Shown here in pieces: positions 1 through 5,142 of a stretch of DNA of 6,921 bases. Positions within the stretch are counted from its first letter, which is position 1; every line of letters begins with the position of its first letter. A program made the translations under genes and the position numbers. The stretch comes from Actinomycetes bacterium. GTDB lineage: Bacteria > Actinomycetota > Humimicrobiia > JAHJRV01. The DNA is taken from positions 1 through 6,921 of the forward strand of contig JAUWOM010000057.1 in the NCBI GenBank assembly GCA_030612085.1. The letters run 5' to 3'. The notes under the pieces were generated by a model. The model was not told the DNA's origin. It did not search any database and saw only the letters and a list, made by a program, of their open reading frames with translations.

Positions 1-168
1 ACCATGTCTTGGTAAAAAAGCAACTCTTCTACCTGCTATATTCCCTATAGTTATTACATCACTTGGATTACCATAAGGAGTCTTTACTGAAATTTCCTCA
101 ACATCTTCCAAGAATGAGTAAAATCCTGACCCTCCAAAAACCCCTATTTCAGCCTTTATGCCTTTCAT
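1..168 (-). CDS. mtnP: S-methyl-5'-thioadenosine phosphorylase, N-terminal 56 residues (runs off left edge)
   Basis: The ATG at 168-166 opens a frame that stays open to base 1. The visible 56 residues match the N-terminus of the MTAP/PNP family: a phosphate-binding loop IGVFGGSGFYS (residues 8-18, with G12-G13-S14), then KTPYGNPSDVITIG (29-42) and RRVAFLPRHG (47-56), the LPRHG motif being typical of this family. The family cleaves methylthioadenosine with phosphate to adenine and methylthioribose-1-phosphate in the cytoplasm. A GGAAGT ribosome site sits 6 nt upstream (180-175), supporting this start. The gene is divergent from the GerMN gene. Purine nucleoside phosphorylase specificity cannot be excluded because the specificity-determining C-terminal part is outside the window. 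The family is clear; the exact substrate is inferred. Confidence 0.85.
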   Translation of the reverse strand, partial: MKGIKAEIGVFGGSGFYSFLEDVEEISVKTPYGNPSDVITIGNIAGRRVAFLPRHG

Positions 169-250
169 TGAAATACTTCCTTATATAGATTTTATGTTTG
201 CTATCATTTTAGCTACTGTTTTCACAATAAAAAATACTTTTACATATTTT

Positions 251-289
251 ATTATATGCATTTATTATATGAATTTATTATATGCATTT
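251..289. repeat. three tandem copies of a 13-bp AT-rich unit
   Basis: The unit ATTATATGCATTT occurs at 251-263 and 277-289, and ATTATATGAATTT (one mismatch) at 264-276, back to back with no gap. Read on the minus strand each copy contains TATAAT, so the array offers three phased -10-like hexamers 83-115 bp upstream of the mtnP start codon. No good -35 box is seen at 16-18 bp from any of them. It could be a regulator-binding array, a promoter region or simple slippage; the sequence alone does not decide. Confidence 0.7.
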
Positions 290-300
290 TATACAATACA

Positions 301-328
301 TATGTAGGGCAAGGCTTCAGCCTTGCTT
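301..328. repeat. short palindromic hairpin repeat (REP-like)
   Basis: GCAAGGC (309-315) and GCCTTGC (320-326) form a perfect 7-bp stem around a TTCA loop, within the context TAGGGCAAGGC...GCCTTGCTTA. It is much more GC-rich than its surroundings. There is no T-run on either side and it lies upstream of both neighbouring genes, so it is unlikely to be a terminator. It resembles small dispersed REP-like palindromes; only this one copy is in the window. Confidence 0.55.
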
Positions 329-563
329 AATAATACAACCTTAAAGGGTATCCTACATGACTTATAAATAGATAACTAAATATAGATTGTAATTTAATAA
401 AGCTAATTTCATAAAGTTAATCCTAAAAATCATAAACTAAAAAACAAAAATATAAGTCTAACTACTGAGTAAAATTTTTTAGAAATTATTTCTGTTTAAT
501 TATATACTAAACATAAGAATACAAATTTTTAATAGAAGTAATAAGTCTCTAAAGGAAATAATA

Positions 564-592
564 TTAAACCATTAAAGATAAAAGCATATAAC
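564..592 (+). promoter_or_regulatory. weak candidate promoter for the GerMN lipoprotein gene
   Basis: TTAAAC (564-569) and TATAAC (587-592) are separated by exactly 17 bp. The -10 box matches the sigma-70-type consensus in 5 of 6 positions but the -35 box in only 3 of 6. It would start transcription near 600, leaving a leader of about 60 nt before the preferred start at 661. In such AT-rich DNA matches of this quality arise by chance. Confidence 0.2.
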
Positions 593-644
593 ATCATCAG
601 GAATAATGAAAAAATTGTTTGAAGATTATTGAAAAATTCATCTT

Positions 645-655
645 AAGGAAGGTGG
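645..655 (+). promoter_or_regulatory. ribosome binding site that decides the GerMN start
   Basis: AAGGAAGGTGG lies 5 nt before the TTG at 661. The other in-frame start codons, TTG at 619 and GTG at 652, lack a correctly spaced purine-rich site, so 661 is preferred. Confidence 0.6.
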
Positions 656-660
656 GAAAG

Positions 661-1260
661 TTGAAAATTCTTAATAAATTATATTTTAAAAATTTTAATA
701 AGATATTGATTACATTATTTGTTACTATTTTAGTCTCACTCTCAACCGTTGGTTGCCAGAGAATAATTGACACTATATTTAAAGAAGAACCAATAACCCC
801 AATTCCTACGCAAGAAATAATTCTTTATTTTTCAAAATGTGGCGAGAAAGAGTGCTTTTTAATGGAGGAGATAAGAGAAGTTAAATTGGACAAAGAGTTA
901 CAACTAATTTTAATTGAGGAGTTAATTAAGGGTCCTGTTAGTAAAGAATTAAGTCCTACTATTCCAAATAGCACAATGGTAAATTCAATAAAAATAGAAG
1001 AAGATTTAGCCGTTGTTGATTTCAGTAAAGATATAATACTTGATCAACAAATACCTCATAGTTCAACTACAGAACCATTAGCAATTTTCTCTATTGTTAA
1101 CACATTAACTGAACTTCCTCAAGTAAAAAGGGTTAGGATTCTTGTCGAGGGAAAAAGTGAAGGAGAAATTGAGGGAATAGCAATTGAGGATTTTTGGGGA
1201 CACATTGGTATTCAAGAGATTTTTGAGAGAAATGAAGAAATCATCGGACCAAAAGGATAA
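661..1260 (+). CDS. GerMN-domain lipoprotein
   Basis: This is a 199-residue exported protein. Residues 1-31 form a signal peptide (basic start, hydrophobic core about 15-30) followed by C32 in the context LSTVGC, a lipobox-like site with an unusual Thr at -3. The GerMN domain spans about 52-165. Its hallmarks are LYF at 55-57, LIKGP at 88-92, DLAVVDFSKDI at 115-125 and SIVNTLTELPQVKRV at 144-158, followed by ILVEGK. GerMN domains occur in spore-germination/sporulation GerM and in actinobacterial LpqB-type lipoproteins; they are extracytoplasmic and probably bind cell wall or partner proteins. A short tail (GHIGIQEIFERN) follows the domain. Two cysteines, C60 and C65 (CGEKEC), could form a disulfide. 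The start is TTG 661; an upstream TTG at 619 would add 14 residues. It is divergent from mtnP and converges on the small membrane protein. The family is clear; the role here is unknown. Confidence 0.85.
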   Translation: MKILNKLYFKNFNKILITLFVTILVSLSTVGCQRIIDTIFKEEPITPIPTQEIILYFSKCGEKECFLMEEIREVKLDKELQLILIEELIKGPVSKELSPTIPNSTMVNSIKIEEDLAVVDFSKDIILDQQIPHSSTTEPLAIFSIVNTLTELPQVKRVRILVEGKSEGEIEGIAIEDFWGHIGIQEIFERNEEIIGPKG

Positions 1261-1360
1261 AATTTTTTATATTTCATGCAATCTTACAAAGGTTTAAATA
1301 ATTGATATGTTTCCAAAAACCTACCATATAGAAATAGTATCTTTGCAAACAACTTAATTT

Positions 1361-1576
1361 TTATTTTTTTTTGCTAATTTTTTTATTATTGTCATCCTTA
1401 TATGACTTACTTTGACTTTTTTCTAAAACCTTTATCTTTTCAGAGAGCTCATCTAACTTTTTATCTCTCTTTTTAAGTGTAGACTTAAATGAAATAATGA
1501 TTGCAGTAGTTATTAATATAGGAATAAGAATAAATATAGCTATTACTATAATCTCATACAAATATGGATATGGCAT
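1361..1576 (-). CDS. small one-TM membrane protein with coiled coil and lysine-rich tail
   Basis: This 71-residue protein begins at ATG 1576-1574, preceded by AGGAG (1590-1586) at 9-nt spacing, a good ribosome site. Residues about 9-30 are a strongly hydrophobic transmembrane segment. Residues 31-56 are charged with spaced L34, L41, L44, I48 and L51, suggesting a short coiled coil. Residues 57-71 are polar and very lysine-rich. The C-terminal codons lie in long A/T runs (1359-1390), so tail length may vary by slippage. The layout resembles PspB-like small membrane proteins, but I see no sequence signature and make no functional assignment. It converges with the GerMN gene and lies downstream of the adenine deaminase-like gene, separated by a palindromic element, so it is probably expressed independently. 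Confidence 0.65.
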   Translation of the reverse strand: MPYPYLYEIIVIAIFILIPILITTAIIISFKSTLKKRDKKLDELSEKIKVLEKSQSKSYKDDNNKKISKKK

Positions 1577-1798
1577 GTTACATATCTCCTACTTTTCTAT
1601 ATCTTATTTATATTTATAAATATTTTTATGGTGAATTATCTTAATTTAAGAAATTAATAATTAAATTCATAGCTTATTACTAAAGAAATGTTATATGTAA
1701 AGATCTTATCTTTATTTATGCATGTTTAATGTCACAACTAAACAGATTTATATGGTTGATATGTCTCATTTTTTAATTATAGACCCCTTATATGCACT
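1577..1798. other. AT-rich upstream region of the small membrane protein gene
   Basis: Apart from the AGGAG ribosome site at 1586-1590, this stretch shows no open frame, RNA gene or convincing promoter. It ends at the palindromic element starting at 1799. Confidence 0.5.
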
Positions 1799-1897
1799 TG
1801 TCATTGCGAGGAGTGTTAGCGACTCGGCAATCTCAAATATAGATATATTATTGAATTTACTCAAAACGAGATTGCTTCGCTATCGCTCGCAATGACA
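1799..1897. mobile_element. MITE/REP-like palindromic element, copy 1
   Basis: This is a 99-bp non-coding element with long imperfect inverted ends. The left arm 1799-1834 begins TGTCATTGCGAG and ends GGCAATCTC. The right arm 1868-1897 begins GAGATTGCTTCG and ends CTCGCAATGACA. The outer 12 bp are perfect inverted repeats, and the arms differ by a 6-bp length difference in the middle. The core between the arms is AT-rich. The 6-bp sequence CACTTG occurs on both flanks (1795-1800 and 1896-1901), a possible target duplication overlapping the ends. The right arm is identical over 30 bp to 6317-6346 in copy 2. Ends of the CATTGCGAG...GCAATCTC type are, from general knowledge, common dispersed repeats in many bacterial genomes. 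It sits between the 3' end of the deaminase-like gene and the small membrane protein gene and may fold in the transcript. It carries no transposase. Confidence 0.75.
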
Positions 1898-1904
1898 CTT
1901 GGAT

Positions 1905-1943
1905 ATATTCTTCTATATTGCAAGACCTGAACCCCTTTAGTCC
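1905..1943. repeat. possible REP-type repeat fragment next to the deaminase-like gene's stop
   Basis: The segment containing TATATTGCAAGACCTGAACCCC (read as two parts, TATATTGCAAG and ACCTGAACCCC) abuts the palindromic element on one side and the stop codon at 1946-1948 on the other. Its complement, GGGGTTCAGGT then CTTGCAATATA, resembles from memory repeat sequences found beside REP-associated Y1-type transposases. There is only one full copy in the window, with a faint echo (AGACCCCTTA, 1781-1790) on the other side of copy 1, so support is limited. Confidence 0.25.
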
Positions 1944-1945
1944 TT

Positions 1946-3661
1946 TTAATTGCAGGATTCGATTGGGCTAACATATTTGCCTTTATAGACATCAAGAATA
2001 CCTTTTGTATCAATCTTTAATTCTGGAATAGGAAGGCACAGGAAAGATAATGTCATAAAAGGAGAGTGTAAGCCAATACCCAACTTTTCAGCTTCCTTGT
2101 GAAGATTCAAAACATCCTGGCGAAGTTCTACAGGACCTTGATTTGTCATTAATCCGGCAATGGGTAGGTTTACTTTAGCAAGAACCTTACCATCATTAAC
2201 AACTATTAAACCACCCTGCATTTTAATTACTTCATTTACTGCCAATGCCATATCCTCATCCGTTACTCCTACAACCAATATATTGTGGTCATCATGTGCA
2301 ATACTGGTTGCTACTGCCCCTTTCCTAAGGCAGAAGGAATTAATAAATCCTGTTGTACATTTACCTTCTGGTTTATATCTATCTATTACTGCTATTTTTA
2401 ATATATCATTTTTTAAATCTCTCAAAACATTGCCATCTTCAACCTCAAGTTCTGCCTTTATAAACTCCGATGTAATTTGACCATCGATTGCTCCTATTAC
2501 TCTTGCTACAGCTTTTTTACAATCTTTTTTGGTTTTTATTTCAAAGTCTTTGGACTCTATTTCCCTTTCAACTTTTATACTATCCAATAGATAATACGGA
2601 ATTTGAGTTTTACGAAGTCTATGACGAAATTTTCCACTCTCATAAATTACCTTTCCCTCTATCATTACCATTTCAGCTTTAAAATCAATCAAATTATCCA
2701 TTAAAACTAAGTCTGCAACTTTACCAGGAGATATGCTTCCAATTTTGTCATCTAATTTAAAATGTTTTGCAGCATTTATTGTTGCCATCTGTATTGCCTC
2801 TACAGGATCTATTCCAACTCGAACTGTTTTTTTCAAACAATTATCAATATGACCTTTAGAAAAAATATCTAATATCTCATAATCATCAGTACCAAAGAGC
2901 ATGTTTCTTGTATCTTTTATTTTTGTTTTTATGTTTGTTAATATATCTTCGAGGTTCTTTGCTGCTGAACCCTCTCTAACAATTACTGTTATCCCTCTTT
3001 TTAACTTTTTTAAAGCTTCCTTTTGACTAATAGATTCGTGACAGGATGAAACTCCAAGATAAGCAGCCTGGTCTAATCTACTGTCACTGTAGTCAGCTCC
3101 TAGATGACCTTCAATTATAAATCCCTTTTCTTTAGCAAAATTACAAGCTTCAATATATTCATCTTCTGTAGGAAATAGATAGGGCGAAACTTCACCAAGA
3201 CCTATAATACTTCGAGAGTATTTTTCGTAATATCCTTCCTCTATCAATTTTTTCAAAATTCTGTAAGGCATAGTAAAATAGATTTTCAACATTGTTCTCT
3301 TAGCTTCTTCAAACATATAGAACATGCCCTTTATATCAAGGACACTTGTAATTTCATGTGGATCTGCAACTATTGTGGTTGTACCACGATTAATAAGTAG
3401 AGGAGCCAGAGTGGTAGGAATCATGTAAGAACTCTCAATATGTACATGAGAATCGATTAATCCAGGAATTAAATATTTTCCTTCTGCATTTATAGTTTTA
3501 AGTTTCTTTTCATCTTCAGAATCTTTTTCTTTAGTTTGCTCTATAAAATTTATCTTCTCCGATATCGTAACTATCTTTCCATTGGAAATCCCAACTTCTC
3601 CACTCTCAATTTTTCCAGTAAAAACATTGACAATTTGGGCATTTTTAATAATTGTATCCAT
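1946..3661 (-). CDS. ade: adenine deaminase-family amidohydrolase with altered substrate-pocket motifs
   Basis: This 571-residue enzyme has the usual length for bacterial adenine deaminase (adenine + water to hypoxanthine + ammonia, cytoplasmic, metal-dependent). An N-terminal beta-sandwich strand set precedes the amidohydrolase barrel: PGLIDSHVHIESS (66-78, metal ligands H72 and H74), VADPHEI (98-104), GLGE (154-157), EGH (184-186), CHES (207-210), REGSAAKNL (229-237), GTDD (257-260) and GHIDNCLKK (270-278). The C-terminal Ade domain has SIAHDDHNI (453-461), DEDMALAVN (468-476) and HSPFMTLSFLCLPIPELK (532-549). Unlike E. coli Ade, the SSCVPA loop reads TMPYRI (130-135), the E-M-M-D segment reads EVSPYL (157-162) and the GHCPGLGG loop reads GHLGADYS (185-192), so substrate may differ. 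A charged insert lies at about 41-55. The start is ATG with AGGG 6 nt upstream; a TATAAT lies at 3718-3713 on this strand. Family membership is very likely; adenine as substrate is only moderately likely. Confidence 0.85.
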   Translation of the reverse strand: MDTIIKNAQIVNVFTGKIESGEVGISNGKIVTISEKINFIEQTKEKDSEDEKKLKTINAEGKYLIPGLIDSHVHIESSYMIPTTLAPLLINRGTTTIVADPHEITSVLDIKGMFYMFEEAKRTMLKIYFTMPYRILKKLIEEGYYEKYSRSIIGLGEVSPYLFPTEDEYIEACNFAKEKGFIIEGHLGADYSDSRLDQAAYLGVSSCHESISQKEALKKLKRGITVIVREGSAAKNLEDILTNIKTKIKDTRNMLFGTDDYEILDIFSKGHIDNCLKKTVRVGIDPVEAIQMATINAAKHFKLDDKIGSISPGKVADLVLMDNLIDFKAEMVMIEGKVIYESGKFRHRLRKTQIPYYLLDSIKVEREIESKDFEIKTKKDCKKAVARVIGAIDGQITSEFIKAELEVEDGNVLRDLKNDILKIAVIDRYKPEGKCTTGFINSFCLRKGAVATSIAHDDHNILVVGVTDEDMALAVNEVIKMQGGLIVVNDGKVLAKVNLPIAGLMTNQGPVELRQDVLNLHKEAEKLGIGLHSPFMTLSFLCLPIPELKIDTKGILDVYKGKYVSPIESCN

Positions 3662-4126
3662 ATTAAACCCTAAAAATAATAATGTTTATAAAATTCAATC
3701 TTGATTTCACATATTATACAATAATTATTTCATAAGTATTTTATTATAATATATATTTAGAGAATCATGTTTTATCTTTATAATATCTTATCTATCTAAT
3801 ACATTTATTCTCTATAGTATAATCTCTTTTCTCAAACAACTTCTTAATATTTAATATTCATTATAAATAGATAGGATATCAATGTTAGAATGTCAATTAT
3901 TATTGATTTTGGTAGATGAGGAGGTAGCATATCTACTTCAGCAATTTATAAATCTTATGCAATATAAGAAAGCTGGAAATCTTGTATTGTTAGTAGCTTT
4001 AGTGGTTTCTGCATTTGATTTTATAAGTGCGAATAATAAAAAAGTAATCTAATATTATAAATGTAAATAACATTGATAATTTTAAATTACAAGAAGTTAA
4101 TGTAACAGATAGAACTGAACTTAATC
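3662..4126. other. spacer between the deaminase-like gene and the sortase gene
   Basis: This is a 465-bp AT-rich spacer. Its left part must hold the promoter of the deaminase-like gene; the best hint is TATAAT on the minus strand at 3718-3713, about 52 bp before the start codon, without a convincing -35 box. No purine-riboswitch-like fold is recognisable. On the plus strand TATAAT occurs at 3818-3823, ahead of the small open frame at 3882. The remainder is described under that frame. Confidence 0.5.
3882..4052 (+). CDS. possible small exported or membrane peptide, perhaps a decayed gene
   Basis: ATG 3882 opens a 56-codon frame to TAA 4050-4052, with a weak AGGA site (3873-3876 region) just upstream. 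The peptide starts MLECQLLLILVDEEVAYLL and from about residue 26 reads MQYKKAGNLVLLVALVV followed by SAFDFISANN, which looks like a basic-hydrophobic-polar signal peptide or TM segment. Just past the stop, in the next frame, the sequence stays open from 4048 to TAA 4135-4137 and encodes a polar run ending EVNVTDRTELNLTY, so a frameshifted secreted protein is conceivable. It is on the opposite strand to both neighbours and the tail overlaps the 3' end of the sortase gene by 11 bp. I recognise no family. In AT-rich DNA this could still be chance. Confidence 0.3.
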   Translation: MLECQLLLILVDEEVAYLLQQFINLMQYKKAGNLVLLVALVVSAFDFISANNKKVI

Positions 4127-4903
4127 TTACATATTAAAATTTTTATTATAATCTTTTTTAATATCCACAAGTTCACAAATTGCCAGAAATCTTGTCTTTG
4201 GTTTTTCTAGTCTATAAGAACAAGTTAAAAGAAATAACTTTGACTCTCCTTCTTTTGATATAAACATTTCGGTTGATGAATACGCATCTATATAAGGAAG
4301 GATTTCAGTTACTTTATAGGTTAACAAAACATTTATAGTTGAAGAAAACAAATATACATCATCATTTACTTCTATATACTCTAATGCACCAAAAAGCTTA
4401 CCACTTCTTAGATGATGACCAGCTATTAAACACATACCTTCTTCACCTGGATAGGAAAGGGAAATTTTCCCTCCATCTGTTGTAGATAGTTCTTTTACTA
4501 ATAATATTTTATATAAATCAGAATCTTTAGAGAAATCTCCTTCATATACAATGCTTTTAACATCAAGGACAGGAATATATATATCAAAAGGATTGTTGTG
4601 TGGAAATGCAGCTTCCTTGTCTAAGTAATTAATTTCATTTTCAGTTATTGTTTCAATGCTTTTAATAGTTCCAGATGTTAGCTGTTTTAGTTCATCAAAA
4701 ATTGTTCCATCTTGCTTAGAAGTACTGCTTAATTTTTTAAATACTTCTTTTCTTACAGGTGGTATGTAATCAGAAGAAAGTGTAAATGCAGTAGATAAAA
4801 TTAAAATAGCAAAAATTAGATAATTAATAATGGAAATTAATTTCTTTTTCAGATTTGTCTCTATATTGAATAAAGACAGAATCTTTTCTTTTATATCTTT
4901 CAA
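4127..4903 (-). CDS. sortase (class C60 transpeptidase), membrane-anchored
   Basis: From TTG 4903 the protein has 258 residues. A basic N-terminus is followed by a transmembrane segment at about 24-42 (IINYLIFAILILSTAFTL), then an extracytoplasmic linker and the sortase barrel from about 107 (DIYIPVLDVKSIVYEG). The catalytic triad of the family is visible: His in LIAGHH (H163, followed by H164), Cys in LFLLTCSY (C228) and Arg in KTRFLAI (R238). YPGEEGMCLIAGH and GKLFGALEYIEVNDDVYL fit class D/E-like enzymes better than class A. Sortases cleave LPxTG-type signals and attach proteins to peptidoglycan or pilins. No substrate with a sorting signal is seen in the window. An upstream TTG at 4963 would give 278 residues but lacks a ribosome site. 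Upstream spacing to the flavoprotein gene is about 240 bp, so it probably has its own promoter. Confidence 0.88.
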   Translation of the reverse strand: MKDIKEKILSLFNIETNLKKKLISIINYLIFAILILSTAFTLSSDYIPPVRKEVFKKLSSTSKQDGTIFDELKQLTSGTIKSIETITENEINYLDKEAAFPHNNPFDIYIPVLDVKSIVYEGDFSKDSDLYKILLVKELSTTDGGKISLSYPGEEGMCLIAGHHLRSGKLFGALEYIEVNDDVYLFSSTINVLLTYKVTEILPYIDAYSSTEMFISKEGESKLFLLTCSYRLEKPKTRFLAICELVDIKKDYNKNFNM

Positions 4904-5142
4904 CCTTTTAGTCCTTGAAGTTTTAATTAAAAAAGGATAAGTCTTTTTATATATTATATACAAAAGATTTTTATGATAAATTTTTTAATAAAAAATATGA
5001 AATATTATAAGCTTCAGAAATATTTCCTTGTCTAATGATTTCGAAAATATAATACAAAGCTATTAGCAAGACTTAAATTCAACAAAGTATTAGATTCTTG
5101 TTATAAAAATAAATTCAGTTCAGTAATATCTTAATCGGATTT
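4904..5142. other. spacer upstream of the sortase gene
   Basis: This AT-rich spacer follows the flavoprotein stop. No clear hairpin-plus-T-run terminator is visible after 5143. An in-frame coding extension (4904-4963) of the sortase exists but is probably untranslated. No RNA gene or repeat is seen. Confidence 0.4.
4911..4916 (-). promoter_or_regulatory. ribosome binding site that decides the sortase start
   Basis: On the minus strand AAGGAC at 4916-4911 lies 7 nt before TTG 4903-4901. The alternative start TTG at 4963 is preceded by AAAATCTT, with no purine-rich site, so the shorter protein is preferred. Confidence 0.5.

Larger units (their letters stand above)
169..660. other. AT-rich spacer between divergent mtnP and the GerMN gene
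   Basis: This nearly 500-bp spacer lies between two divergent genes and must hold both promoters. It contains a triple 13-bp repeat (251-289), a short GC-rich hairpin (309-326) and a weak plus-strand promoter candidate (564-592). I see no long open frame, tRNA or recognisable riboswitch in it. The stretch 340-560 is featureless AT-rich DNA. Confidence 0.6.

Noticed and set aside
606..632. Eight-codon ATG frame just before the GerMN gene, as a possible leader peptide
   Set aside because: The ribosome site is poor, there is no attenuator-like hairpin, and such short frames are expected by chance in this composition.
1799..1897. Palindromic element read as a simple rho-independent terminator for the deaminase-like gene
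   Set aside because: The arms are too long, there is no T-run, and a related copy sits elsewhere in a different context, which fits a dispersed element better. It could still influence termination.
2160..2480. Plus-strand open frame of about 106 codons
   Set aside because: It lies wholly antisense to the conserved C-terminal part of the deaminase-like gene and has no family resemblance or upstream ribosome site.
2488..2682. Plus-strand open frame of 64 codons rich in Leu and Phe
   Set aside because: It is antisense to the deaminase-like gene, and its composition is what the complement of Lys/Glu-rich coding gives.
3662..3760. Purine riboswitch upstream of the deaminase-like gene
   Set aside because: The leader is too short and AT-rich and shows no three-stem arrangement or conserved purine-aptamer core.
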